Below are positions 17,877 to 26,538 of a DNA stretch of 64,000 bases, in pieces. The position numbers and the translations under genes are program-made. The stretch lies in contig NZ_BCTF01000003.1 in NCBI RefSeq assembly GCF_001571145.1, positions 124,001 through 188,000 on the forward strand, read 5' to 3'. This DNA comes from Hydrogenophaga flava NBRC 102514 (GTDB taxonomy: Bacteria > Pseudomonadota > Gammaproteobacteria > Burkholderiales > Burkholderiaceae_C). Within the stretch, counting starts at the first letter, position 1; the number at the start of each line of letters is the position of its first letter. The notes beneath the pieces are model-generated. The model made no database searches. It was given only the letters and a program-made list of their open reading frames with translations, and was not told the DNA's origin.

Positions 17877-19151
17877 ATGACCACCAAAGAAGACTGCCTG
17901 CAGCGCGACATCCAGGACCCGCTGCGCGACCTGCGCGACGAGTTCAACCTGCCCGTCGACACCATTTACCTCGACGGCAACTCGCTGGGCGTGATGCCGC
18001 GCGCCGCCCCCGGCCGCGTGGCCCAGGTGGTGGCGCAGGAATGGGGCACCGACCTGATCCAGAGCTGGAACAAGCACGGCTGATTCCAGATGCCCGGCAA
18101 GGTGGGCGACAAGATCGCGCGCCTGATCGGTGCCGGCCCGGGCGAGGTGGTGGCCACCGACAGCACCTCGGTCAACCTGTTCAAGGTGCTGAGCGCGGCC
18201 ATGAACATCGCCGCCGCCGACGCACCCCAGCGCAAGCGCATCGTGAGCGAGCGCAGCAACTTCCCGACCGACCTCTACATCGCCGAGGCCCTGTGCAAAC
18301 AGCATGGCATGGAGCTGGTGCTGGTCGAGCCCGAGGAGATCGCCGCAGCGCTGACGGCCGAGGTCGCCATCCTCATGCTCACGCACGTGAACTACCGCAC
18401 CGGCGCCATGCACGACATGGCGATCGTGACCGCCGCGGCGCACGCCGAAGGCATCCTGACCGTGTGGGACCTGGCGCACAGCGCGGGTGCGGTGCCGGTG
18501 GACCTCAAAGGCGCCAAGGCCGACTTCTCGGTCGGCTGCGGCTACAAGTACCTCAACGGCGGCCCGGGTGCGCCCGCCTTCGTGTGGGTCAACCCCTTGC
18601 ACGCCGACCGCTTCTGGCAGCCGCTGGCCGGTTGGTGGGGCCACGCGACCCCGTTCGCCTTCACGCCCGACTACCAGCCCGCACCGGGCATCACCCGCTA
18701 TCAGTGCGGCACACAACCCATGATCAGCCTGGCCGCGCTGGAGTGCGGCGTGGACACCGTGCTGGGCGCCGAGCCCTTCGGCGGCATGGCCGCGCTGCGC
18801 ACCAAGTCGCTGGCACTGACCGACCTCTTCATCCAGCTGGTGGAAGAGCGCTGCGCGGGCCACGGCCTGGGCCTGGCGACGCCACGCGAGCATGCTCAAC
18901 GCGGTTCGCAGGTCTGCCTGACCCGCGACGAAGGCGCCTACGCCATCGTGCAGGCCCTGATCGCGCGCGGCGTGATCGGCGACTACCGCGCCGGCGACGG
19001 CGGGCGCCACAAAGACATCCTGCGCTTCGGCTTCACGCCGCTGTACATCGGTTTCGTCGACGTGTGGAACGCGGTCGAACACCTGAAGCAGGTGCTCGAG
19101 TCGGGCGAGTGGAAGCGCCCCGAGTTCAACCAGAAGCATGCGGTGACCTGA
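17877..19151 (+). pseudogene. kynU: Kynureninase kynU interrupted by one in-frame TGA
   Basis: PLP enzyme that splits kynurenine to anthranilate and alanine. The frame is open from the ATG at 17877 (GAAGGAG upstream) to 19151 except for TGA at codon 69 (18081-18083). Both sides match kynureninase: TIYLDGNSLGVMPRAAP and DLIQSWNKHG before it, MPGKVGDKIARLIGAGPGEVVATDSTSVNLFKVL after it, and the PLP-lysine region VGCGYKYLNGGPGAP. Homologues carry Trp after SWNxxG, so TGG to TGA by one base explains it. With TGA read as one residue the length (424) is normal. Either a recent null mutation or a sequencing error; the rest looks under selection. Confidence 0.85.
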
Positions 19152-19163
19152 AAGGAGCGCGCC

Positions 19164-20042
19164 ATGACCTGCCCGTACCACGACACCAGCGACAACAACC
19201 CCGCCTCGGCCACCGAAGCCATCGTGCGCGACGAGAAGGCGCAGCTGGATTTCAGCCAGGACATGAGCTACGGCGACTACCTGCAGCTCGACGCCATCCT
19301 GACCGCGCAGAAGCCGCTCTCGCCCGCCCACGACGAGATGCTGTTCATCGTGCAGCACCAGACCAGCGAACTCTGGATGAAGCTCATGCTGCACGAGCTG
19401 ACCGCAGCCATCCGCAACATCGCGGCCGACGAACTCAACGCCGCCTTCAAGCAGTTGGCGCGCGTCTCCAAGATCATGGAACAGCTGGTTCACGCCTGGG
19501 ACGTGCTGGCCACCATGACGCCGCCGGAGTACAGCGCCGTCCGCCCTTACCTCGGCCACTCCAGCGGCTTCCAGAGCTTCCAGTACCGCTGCATCGAATT
19601 CGCGATGGGCAACAAGAACGCCGCGATGCTCAAGCCGCATGCGCACCACCCCGAGCGGGCGGCCATGGTGCAGGCGGCCTACGAAGCGCCCTCGCTCTAC
19701 GACGAGAGCCTGCGCTTGCTGGCGCGCCGCGGCATCGCCGTGCCGGCCAGCCATCTGCAGCGCGACTGGACCCAGCCCTACGAGGCCAGCGAGGCGGTCG
19801 AGCAAGCCTGGCTGCAGGTCTACCGCAACCCCAAGCAGCACTGGGACCTTTACCAGCTCGGCGAAGAACTCACCGACCTGGAAGACGCGTTCCGCCTCTG
19901 GCGCTTCCGCCACGTCACCACGGTCGAGCGCGTGATCGGCTTCAAGCGCGGCACCGGCGGCACGGGCGGTGTGAGCTACCTGCGCAAGATGCTGGACGTG
20001 GTGCTGTTCCCCGAGATCTGGACCCTGCGCACCGCGCTCTGA
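19164..20042 (+). CDS. kynA: Tryptophan 2,3-dioxygenase KynA
   Basis: Haem enzyme opening the indole ring of tryptophan to N-formylkynurenine. 292 residues. Family hallmarks: [13 protein letters not shown], the haem-ligand region [40 protein letters not shown], the [24 protein letters not shown] substrate and anchoring loop, and [15 protein letters not shown]. Separated from kynU by 12 nt with AAAGGAG before the ATG. Intact, so the cell could still make kynurenine even if kynU is dead. Confidence 0.96.
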   Translation: MTCPYHDTSDNNPASATEAIVRDEKAQLDFSQDMSYGDYLQLDAILTAQKPLSPAHDEMLFIVQHQTSELWMKLMLHELTAAIRNIAADELNAAFKQLARVSKIMEQLVHAWDVLATMTPPEYSAVRPYLGHSSGFQSFQYRCIEFAMGNKNAAMLKPHAHHPERAAMVQAAYEAPSLYDESLRLLARRGIAVPASHLQRDWTQPYEASEAVEQAWLQVYRNPKQHWDLYQLGEELTDLEDAFRLWRFRHVTTVERVIGFKRGTGGTGGVSYLRKMLDVVLFPEIWTLRTAL

Positions 20043-20067
20043 TCTCCCCGCTCCGGCATGATGGCGC

Positions 20068-21159
20068 ATGGCCGCCATCACCCTTGCCCACCTGCGCCGC
20101 CACGCCGTGGCGCGCAGCCTGTTCACACCCACCACCCTGCCCAAGGCCATCGCGCTCCTGGGGTTTGTGCAGGCCGATCCGATCCGCGCCCCCGCGCGGG
20201 CACAGGATCTGACGCTGCGACACCGCGTCCAGGGCTACCGGGCCGGTGATCTGGAGCGGCGCTATCCAAAGCTCCGGGTTGAGGAGGACTTCTTCGTCAA
20301 CTACGGCTTCGTCACGCCCGAACTGCACGCGCTGATGCACCCGCGCTCGGACCTGCGCGAATGGCCCGCCGAACGCTGGGCGCAGGCCGAGGCGGTCTGG
20401 CACTTCGTGCACGCACGCGGAGAGGCGCACCCGCGCGAGGTCGACGCGCATTTCGCCCACGGCCACACCACCAATGGTTTCGGTGGCCGGTCCAAAGCCA
20501 GCACCCAGCTGCTGGACGCGATGCACTACCGCGGCCTGCTGCGCGTGGCGCGGCGCGACAACGGCATCCGCCTCTACGCCGCCCACCAGCCGCAGACCGC
20601 ACCCGACGATGTGCCCGCCACGCTGGACCGGCTGGTGGATGTGCTGGTGAACAAGTACGCGCCCCTGCCCCAGCCCGGCCTGCGCCAGCTGGTGGCCATG
20701 CTCCAGCACGCGGTGCCGCAGTGGAAGGGCCTGTTGCGCGCTGCGCTGCAACGCGCCACCCAGCGCCTGCCGAGCGCCGAGCTGGACGGCGTGCGCTGGT
20801 TCTGGCCGGAGGGCGAAGATCCGGCTGCGCGCCGCTGGCAGGTGGACGAGCGCGTGCGCCTGCTCGCGCCCTTCGACCCGGTGGTCTGGGACCGGAACCG
20901 CTTCGAACGCCTCTGGGGCTGGGCCTACCGCTTCGAGGCTTACACGCCGCCGGCCAAGCGGGTGCGCGGCTACTACGCGCTGCCCCTGCTCTGGCGCGAC
21001 CAAGTCATCGGCTGGGGCAACCTGTCGGTGGTGGAGGGGCGCCTGCAGGCCGAAGTGGGCTATGTCAGCGGGCAGGCGCCGAAAGACAAAGGTTTCCGCC
21101 AGGCGCTGGACACCGAACTGGCGGACATGGCCGCCAGTCTCGGCGTCAGTTCGCCTTGA
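20068..21159 (+). CDS. YcaQ/AlkX-type HTH_42 DNA glycosylase
   Basis: 363 residues, crosslink repair glycosylase-like family (winged helix DNA-binding, PF06224). The N-terminal LLGFVQADPIRAPARAQDLTLRHR carries QAD, matching the Q-aliphatic-D catalytic motif of the YcaQ-like branch (AlkZ has Q-x-Q). Also typical are YPKLRVEEDFFVNYGFVTPELHALMHPR, THTTNGFGGRSKASTQLLDAMHYRGLLRV and LLAPFDPVVWDRNRFERLWGWAYRFEAYTPPAKRVRGYYALPLLW. It lies 25 nt after kynA but has no metabolic link to it. Its end overlaps the convergent Bug gene by 14 nt. Confidence 0.85.
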   Translation: MAAITLAHLRRHAVARSLFTPTTLPKAIALLGFVQADPIRAPARAQDLTLRHRVQGYRAGDLERRYPKLRVEEDFFVNYGFVTPELHALMHPRSDLREWPAERWAQAEAVWHFVHARGEAHPREVDAHFAHGHTTNGFGGRSKASTQLLDAMHYRGLLRVARRDNGIRLYAAHQPQTAPDDVPATLDRLVDVLVNKYAPLPQPGLRQLVAMLQHAVPQWKGLLRAALQRATQRLPSAELDGVRWFWPEGEDPAARRWQVDERVRLLAPFDPVVWDRNRFERLWGWAYRFEAYTPPAKRVRGYYALPLLWRDQVIGWGNLSVVEGRLQAEVGYVSGQAPKDKGFRQALDTELADMAASLGVSSP

Positions 21160-22120
21160 TGTTGTTCTTCTGAATCACTTCGGCCATCGCCGCCGTGTCC
21201 GCGGCGATGCGCTTGGCAAGGCCCTCAGGCGCCGTGCCCGCCACCTGCCAGCCCTGGTTCAGGATCTTCTGGCGGATCTCGGGGCGGCGCACGATCTCGG
21301 CCAGCAGCGTGGCCAGCTTCTGCACATGGGCCTTGGGCAGGCCCACCGGCGCGGCCACCGCGTTCCAGATCTCCAGTTGCAGGCCCTGCACGCCCGCGTC
21401 GGCCAGGCTCGCCACCTCGGGCACCACACTGCTGCGGCCGGTGGAGGTGACGCCGACGGCCTGCAGCTTGCCGCCCTTGACCTGCGCCATCGCCAGCCCC
21501 GGCGGCAACAGCGCCATCTGGATCTGGCCGCCAATCAGCGCGGTGATCACCTGCGGGTTGCCCGGGTAGGGCACATGCACCGGCGCGATGCCGGCCTTGG
21601 CCTTGAGCAGCTCCATGCCCAGATGGGCCACCGTGCCCACGCCGGGGGTGCCGTAGTTGAGCTTGTCGCCCTGCGCCCTGGCCTGGTCGAAGAAGGCCTT
21701 GCCGGTCGGCGCACCCGCGGGCGCGGCCAGCACCAGGGGCGAGACCGCGATCAGCGAGACCGGCTGCAGGTCCTTGAGCGGGTCGTAGGTGGTGGCGGGG
21801 TTGAGGATCTTGGCGATGGTGAGATTGCCGTTGATCATCAGCCCGATGGTGTGGTCGTCGGTGGCGCGGGCCACAGCGTCGGCACCGATGTTGCCGCCCG
21901 CACCGGTCTTGTTCTCGATGACCACCGGCTGGCCCAGCGCCTGCGACAGCGGTTCGGCCAGCAGGCGCGCCGTGAGGTCGGGCGAAGAACCGGCCGGAAA
22001 ACCCACCACCATCTTCAGCGGCTTGCTGGGCCAGGTGGTCTGGGCGAAGGAGGTCGAGACGCCGCAGGCGAGTGCCACGGCGGCAGCGGCGATGGTGAGG
22101 CGGCGGGAAGGCTTGAACAT
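21146..22120 (-). CDS. Bug-family tripartite tricarboxylate transporter substrate-binding protein (TctC-like)
   Basis: Periplasmic binding protein, 324 residues. Signal peptide 1-26 (RRLTIAAAAVALACGVSTSFA, cleavage before QTT). Mature start WPSKPLKMVVGFPAGSSPDLTARLLAEPLSQALGQPVVIENKTGAGGNIGADAVA is the standard Bug signature. No tctA/tctB membrane genes are adjacent, as is common for the many orphan Bug genes of Comamonadaceae and Bordetella. It follows the flavin monooxygenase by 16 nt on the same strand, so the two may take up and hydroxylate the same aromatic or carboxylic acid; that is inference. Confidence 0.9.
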   Translation of the reverse strand: MFKPSRRLTIAAAAVALACGVSTSFAQTTWPSKPLKMVVGFPAGSSPDLTARLLAEPLSQALGQPVVIENKTGAGGNIGADAVARATDDHTIGLMINGNLTIAKILNPATTYDPLKDLQPVSLIAVSPLVLAAPAGAPTGKAFFDQARAQGDKLNYGTPGVGTVAHLGMELLKAKAGIAPVHVPYPGNPQVITALIGGQIQMALLPPGLAMAQVKGGKLQAVGVTSTGRSSVVPEVASLADAGVQGLQLEIWNAVAAPVGLPKAHVQKLATLLAEIVRRPEIRQKILNQGWQVAGTAPEGLAKRIAADTAAMAEVIQKNNIKAN

Positions 22121-22136
22121 GGTGTCTCCTGGTATG

Positions 22137-23360
22137 TCATGCGAGCGGATCGGGCGGACCGCTGTACAGCCAGGGATTGTCGATCAGAGACTCGCCCAGC
22201 ACCGCCATCGCCGCGTTGCGCGCGTAGCGCAGCGGTCCGCTGGCGTGGAAGATGGTGCCGTTGCGCTGCGAGCGGGCCTGCACGCGCGCGTTGCGCTGCC
22301 AGCGGGTCTGCGCGTAGCGCGCGAACAGCGCGGTCCAGTCGATGGCGCCCTCCTCTGCCGCTCCCGCCAGACGACCGAGCGTCCAGGCGTCCTCGATGGC
22401 CATGGCCGCGCCCTGCGCGAGGTAGGGCCGCAGCGGGTGGGCCGCATCGCCCAGCAGGGCCACGCGGCCGCGGGCGTGTTCGTCGGGGCTCGCCACCGGC
22501 GAGCGGTCGTTCAGCGCCCAGAGCTTCCACCCACCCACCCGGTCGAGCATGGCCTTGAGGTCCGGGCAGACCGGGCCGAGCGCACGCATCAGGTCGGCCT
22601 GCCGCGCCTCGTGGCTCCAGCTCTGCGGGTCGCTGCCGGGCGGGCCGCCGTGGCCGCGGCCGAGCAAGCCCTCGACCACCGCGACCACGTTGAACCACTC
22701 GCCGCGCCGCACCGGGTAGTGCACCACGTGCAGGCGAGGCCCGAGCCAGGCGGTGACCACCGGTTCGCGCATCACACCCGGGAGATCATTGGCCGCCACC
22801 ATGCCGCGGTAGGCCAGGTGGCCGCTCACCCGCGCCGGCCGGTTGCCCAGCAGGCCGATGCGGACCCGGCTCCAGAGCCCGTCGGCGCCCACCAGTGCAT
22901 CGGCCTCGTGGACGGTGTCGTTCTCGCAGGTCACGCGCATGCCTGTGGGCGTCTCCTCGTACCCGGCCAGGCGGGTGTCCAGGTGCAGCCGGACGCCGGC
23001 CTCGCGCTGCACCGCTTCGAGCAGCAGGCCATGCAGGTCGGCGCGGTGGATGGTGGCGTAGGGCGCGCCGTAGTGGGCCCGGCTGAAGGGCCCCAGACGG
23101 AGCTTGCCCAGCGAGGCCGCGCTGTGCGCGTCGCGCACCCGCAGCGACTCGGGAAAGGCCGCACAGGCGTGCAGCGCCCCGGACAGCCCCCACTGCTCCA
23201 GCACCCGCACCGCATTGGGCCCGAGCTGCAAGCCCGCCCCCACCTCACCAAACGCGGTGGCCTGCTCCAGCAGATCCACCTCCACGCCAGCGCGCGACAG
23301 GGCCAGCGCACACGCCAGCCCCCCAATGCCGCCCCCGGCGACGACGACCTTTTGATTCAT
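22137..23360 (-). CDS. FAD-dependent aromatic hydroxylase (salicylate / 3-hydroxybenzoate hydroxylase-like)
   Basis: 407-residue group A flavoprotein monooxygenase. FAD motif GGGIGG at 9-14 (VVVAGGGIGGLACALALSRAGVEVDLLEQ), the DG motif ALVGADGLWSRVR around 150, and GD motif GRVALLGDAAHPLRPYLAQGAAMAIEDAWTL around 295-325. Cytoplasmic, NAD(P)H dependent. Similar to 3-hydroxybenzoate 6-hydroxylase and salicylate hydroxylase; substrate not decidable from sequence. Paired with a Bug binding protein. No ring-cleavage dioxygenase is nearby. Confidence 0.83.
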   Translation of the reverse strand: MNQKVVVAGGGIGGLACALALSRAGVEVDLLEQATAFGEVGAGLQLGPNAVRVLEQWGLSGALHACAAFPESLRVRDAHSAASLGKLRLGPFSRAHYGAPYATIHRADLHGLLLEAVQREAGVRLHLDTRLAGYEETPTGMRVTCENDTVHEADALVGADGLWSRVRIGLLGNRPARVSGHLAYRGMVAANDLPGVMREPVVTAWLGPRLHVVHYPVRRGEWFNVVAVVEGLLGRGHGGPPGSDPQSWSHEARQADLMRALGPVCPDLKAMLDRVGGWKLWALNDRSPVASPDEHARGRVALLGDAAHPLRPYLAQGAAMAIEDAWTLGRLAGAAEEGAIDWTALFARYAQTRWQRNARVQARSQRNGTIFHASGPLRYARNAAMAVLGESLIDNPWLYSGPPDPLA

Positions 23361-23414
23361 GGCGGCGATTGTGCCGGCCCGCCACCCACCAGCGTTGACG
23401 AATGTCAGGGTTGT

Positions 23415-24482
23415 TTACAGGACCCTGTTGAACCAGAGCAGCGACAAGCCAGCAGACAACAGCACCAGCACCGCCGCCGCCAGCGCCAGCAGGCCCGAGA
23501 CCTCGGTCTCCTTCTTCTCCACCGTCAGCCGCGTGCTCAGCGACTCGTACACCTGCTTGAGGTTCTCGGCGGTGCCGGCGTAGAAGTACTCGCCCTTGGT
23601 GTCGCGCGCCACGGCCTTGAGCGTGTCCTCGTCCAGCCGCACCCGCATCGACCAGCCCTCGAAACCGATCACCTCGCCGTCCACCGTGCCCACGCCCACG
23701 GTGTAGACGCGCACGCCTCGGTCGGCCGCCATCTTGGCCGCCTCCGCAGTGTCGACGCCGGTGGTGCGCTGGCCGTCGGTCAGCAGGATGATCGCGGCCG
23801 AGCCGTAGGAGCCGGCTGGCACCGGCTCGAACGGCTTCTTCTCGGTCTGCGGCTGGTCGATGGCCCGGCCCTGTGGCGCGAACGGGTCGTTGCTGGCGCG
23901 GCCGTAGGTCACGCTGGCCAGGTCCACCTGACCGGGGAACAGCTCGGAGAGCGCGACAACGATGGCGCTGCCGATGGCGGTGGCGCGCTGCATCTGGAAC
24001 TTGTCGATGGCGGCGTTCAGGTCCTCGCGGCTGAGTGTGACCGGCTGCACCACCTGGGCCGAGCCCGCGAAGGCCACGATGCCCACCTTCACGTGCCGCG
24101 GCAGTTCCTTGAGGAAGGCCTTGGCGGCGTTCTGCGAGGCGACCAGGCGGTTGGGCTGCACGTCGGTGGCGCGCATGCTGCCCGAGACGTCCATGGCCAG
24201 GATGATGGTCTGCTGGGTCGAAGGCAGCGTGATGGTGGCCACCGGCCGCGCGGCGGCCAGCAGCATGGCGGCAAACGCCAGCAGCAGCAGCAGGGGCGGA
24301 ATGTGGCGCCGCCAGCCGGTGGTGCGGCCCATGGCTTCGCGCACGATGGACAGGCTGGCGTAGCGCAGCGCAACCTTCTTGCGGCGGCGCAGGATCCACC
24401 AGTACAGCAGCACCAGCAGGGGCAGCACGGCCAGCAGCCAGAGGAACTGCGGCCAGAGGAAGTTGACGGGTAGGTCCTTCAT
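23415..24482 (-). CDS. VWA-domain membrane protein (BatA-like)
   Basis: 355 residues. Transmembrane helices at about 12-31 and 62-78, a von Willebrand A domain between about 90 and 310, and a C-terminal helix (about 332-350). The MIDAS motif DVSGS is intact (D98, S100, S102), with the metal-ligand threonine probably in RATAIG. This matches the membrane VWA protein in MoxR-DUF58-VWA operons, which are linked in other bacteria to envelope stress or assembly of metal-dependent complexes. A 30-residue Pro/Gln/Lys-rich insert (around RAIDQPQTEKKPFEP) is in the VWA domain. Overlaps DUF58 as ATGA. Confidence 0.87.
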   Translation of the reverse strand: MKDLPVNFLWPQFLWLLAVLPLLVLLYWWILRRRKKVALRYASLSIVREAMGRTTGWRRHIPPLLLLLAFAAMLLAAARPVATITLPSTQQTIILAMDVSGSMRATDVQPNRLVASQNAAKAFLKELPRHVKVGIVAFAGSAQVVQPVTLSREDLNAAIDKFQMQRATAIGSAIVVALSELFPGQVDLASVTYGRASNDPFAPQGRAIDQPQTEKKPFEPVPAGSYGSAAIILLTDGQRTTGVDTAEAAKMAADRGVRVYTVGVGTVDGEVIGFEGWSMRVRLDEDTLKAVARDTKGEYFYAGTAENLKQVYESLSTRLTVEKKETEVSGLLALAAAVLVLLSAGLSLLWFNRVL

Positions 24483-25507
24483 GCGGCGGCTCCGGAAAGC
24501 GTGGGCGCGAGGTGGGCGGGCCGGCCCTGCCGCAGGCTGCTGCGGCGCTTGCGCAGGTCCACGAAACGCAGGATGGCGTCGGCCAGGTCGTCGCCGGTGG
24601 ACAGCTCCAGCGTGTCCACGCCCGCGCGGCCCAGGCTCTCGCGCAGCGCGGCCTCGCGCTGCGCGGCCAGCCGGGCGAAGCGCTGGCGGAAGCCCTTGTC
24701 GGCGGTGTCCACCATCAGCTGCTCGCCTGTTTCGGCGTCGCGGATGGGGATCATGCCGAGGTCGGGCAGTTCCAGCTCCAGCGGGTCCAGCAGGCGCACC
24801 GCCACCACGTCGTGGCGCCGCGCCAGCTCGCCCAGCGGCTTCTCCCAGCCGGGCTCGCTGATGAAGTCGGACACCACGAACACGGTGGAGCGCTGGCGCA
24901 CGCTGAGCGTCGCCGCGTGCAGCAGGTCGGCCAGGCGGGTGGCGCCAGCCTCTTTCGCGCCGCGCGGGGGCGGCGCCGCGGCATCGGCGCCGATCAGCTG
25001 CAAGAGCCGCAAGACCTGCAGACGCCCGCCGCGCGCCGGCAGCACCGTGTCGACCGCAGCGCCACCGCGCGCGCCGTAGAGCATGGCGCCCACGCGGTTG
25101 CCGTGGCGGCTGATCATCCGCGCCAGCACGCCCACGAAGCCCTGCAGCAGCTCGCGCTTGCGCTGTTCGCCGGAGCCGAAATCGACCGAGGGGCTGAGGT
25201 CCAGCAGGAACCAGGCCGCCATCTCGCGGTCCTCGGTGAACACGCGCACGTGCGGCGTCTGCAGCCGCGCGGTGACGTTCCAGTCGATGTGGCGCACGTC
25301 GTCGTGGTGCTGGTACTCGCGCAGGTCCGCCAGGTCCAGCCCGGTGCCGCGCATCAGCGTGCGGTGGTCGCCCTGCAGCAGGCCATCAAGCCGTTTCAGG
25401 ACCGTCCATTCCAGACGCCGGAGCAAGGCCTCCGTGCGTCCTCCGTCGCCCACCGGCAGGTCGGCCGGTGGTGGCGGCGCTTTTCGCTTGAACAGGCTCA
25501 GCAGCAT
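24479..25507 (-). CDS. DUF58 domain protein
   Basis: 342 residues, soluble. Signature of PF01882: GLDLADLREYQHHDDVRHIDWNVTARLQTPHVRVFTEDREMAAWFLLDLSPSVDFGS, i.e. the conserved DxRxIDWxxxAR and a divergent VWA-like fold (LLDLSPSVDFG). DUF58 proteins are encoded next to MoxR ATPases and are thought to act as adaptors or substrates. It lacks the membrane anchor that some DUF58 proteins have. It starts 13 nt after the MoxR stop and overlaps the VWA gene by four nt. Confidence 0.88.
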   Translation of the reverse strand: MLLSLFKRKAPPPPADLPVGDGGRTEALLRRLEWTVLKRLDGLLQGDHRTLMRGTGLDLADLREYQHHDDVRHIDWNVTARLQTPHVRVFTEDREMAAWFLLDLSPSVDFGSGEQRKRELLQGFVGVLARMISRHGNRVGAMLYGARGGAAVDTVLPARGGRLQVLRLLQLIGADAAAPPPRGAKEAGATRLADLLHAATLSVRQRSTVFVVSDFISEPGWEKPLGELARRHDVVAVRLLDPLELELPDLGMIPIRDAETGEQLMVDTADKGFRQRFARLAAQREAALRESLGRAGVDTLELSTGDDLADAILRFVDLRKRRSSLRQGRPAHLAPTLSGAAA

Positions 25508-25520
25508 GGCAGCGCTCCGT

Positions 25521-26522
25521 TCAGGCCACTTTGCGCTCGTGTTCCAGCGGCTTGGCCGGGGCCGGCACCGCCTTCATGATGCGTTCGATCAGCGCGTCGC
25601 TGCTCAGCCCTTCAGACAGGCCTTCGTAGGACAGCACCACCCGGTGCCGCAGCACGTCGGGCACCAAGGCCACCATGTCCTCGGGCAGCGCGTAGCTGCG
25701 GCCGCGCAGCAGGGCCAGCGCACGCGCCCCCTCGACCAGACCGATGGTGGCGCGCGGGCTGGCGCCGTAGGTGATCAGGCGGCCCACGTCCTTGAGCCCG
25801 TGCTTCTCGGGCGTGCGCGTGGCCGACACGAGCTTCACCGCGTACTGCACCAGGGAAGGGTCGACATACACCTCGCGGCACTGGGCCTGCAGGGCGGCCA
25901 GCTGGTCGGTGGTGGCCACAGCGTTGACCTGCACCGACGGGCCGGCGACGCGCTCGACGATGACGTACTCCTCCTCGTCGGTAGGGTAGTCCACCAGCAC
26001 CTTCATCATGAAGCGGTCCACCTGCGCCTCGGGCAACGGGTAGGTGCCTTCGGTCTCGATCGGGTTCTGCGTCGCCATGACCAGGAAGGGTTCGGGCACG
26101 CGGTGCGTCTCGCCCGCGATCGTCACCTGCCGCTCCTGCATCACCTCCAGCAGCGCGCTCTGCACCTTGGCCGGCGCGCGGTTGATTTCGTCGGCCAGCA
26201 GCAGGTTGGCGAACACCGGCCCCAGCGCGGTGGAGAAGTCACCGGTCTTCTGGTTGTAGATGCGCGTACCCACCAGGTCGGCGGGCACCAGGTCGGGCGT
26301 GAACTGGATGCGCTTGAAGCGGCCCTGCACCACATTGGCCAGGGTCTTGACGGTCAGCGTCTTGGCCAGGCCCGGCACGCCCTCGACCAGCAGGTGCCCG
26401 CCCGCCAGCAGCGCGACCATGACGCGCTCCAGGAACCGGTCCTGCCCGACCACCACGCGCTTGACCTCGTAGAGGATCTGCTCCATGAGCTGGGCGGTGT
26501 CGGGGCTGGTGTTCTCGCTCAT
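25521..26522 (-). CDS. MoxR-family AAA+ ATPase
   Basis: 333 residues. Chaperone-like AAA+ ATPase: Walker A-type GVPGLAKT (LLVEGVPGLAKTLTVKTLA), Walker B LLADEINRAPAKVQSALLEVMQE, sensor 1 ATQNPIETEGTYPLPEAQVDRFMM, and a helical lid with YGASPRATIGLVEGAR. The start at 26522 has AAGGAG 7 nt upstream; the longer frame is rejected. It lies 16 nt downstream of a trypsin-like protease gene and 13 nt upstream of DUF58, so it is central to a four-gene operon. Likely works on client protein(s) with the VWA partner. Confidence 0.92.
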   Translation of the reverse strand: MSENTSPDTAQLMEQILYEVKRVVVGQDRFLERVMVALLAGGHLLVEGVPGLAKTLTVKTLANVVQGRFKRIQFTPDLVPADLVGTRIYNQKTGDFSTALGPVFANLLLADEINRAPAKVQSALLEVMQERQVTIAGETHRVPEPFLVMATQNPIETEGTYPLPEAQVDRFMMKVLVDYPTDEEEYVIVERVAGPSVQVNAVATTDQLAALQAQCREVYVDPSLVQYAVKLVSATRTPEKHGLKDVGRLITYGASPRATIGLVEGARALALLRGRSYALPEDMVALVPDVLRHRVVLSYEGLSEGLSSDALIERIMKAVPAPAKPLEHERKVA

Positions 26523-26538
26523 GAAACGCTCCTTGGTG

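Noticed and set aside
17847..18083. Short stand-alone gene of 78 codons before the kynU TGA
   Set aside because: Its sequence is the N terminus of kynureninase and the same frame continues right after the TGA, so it is part of kynU.
17451..20150. 899-residue minus-strand frame opposite kynB-kynU-kynA
   Set aside because: Shadow of three genes. It is unbroken at the kynU TGA simply because it is on the other strand, and it has no motif support.
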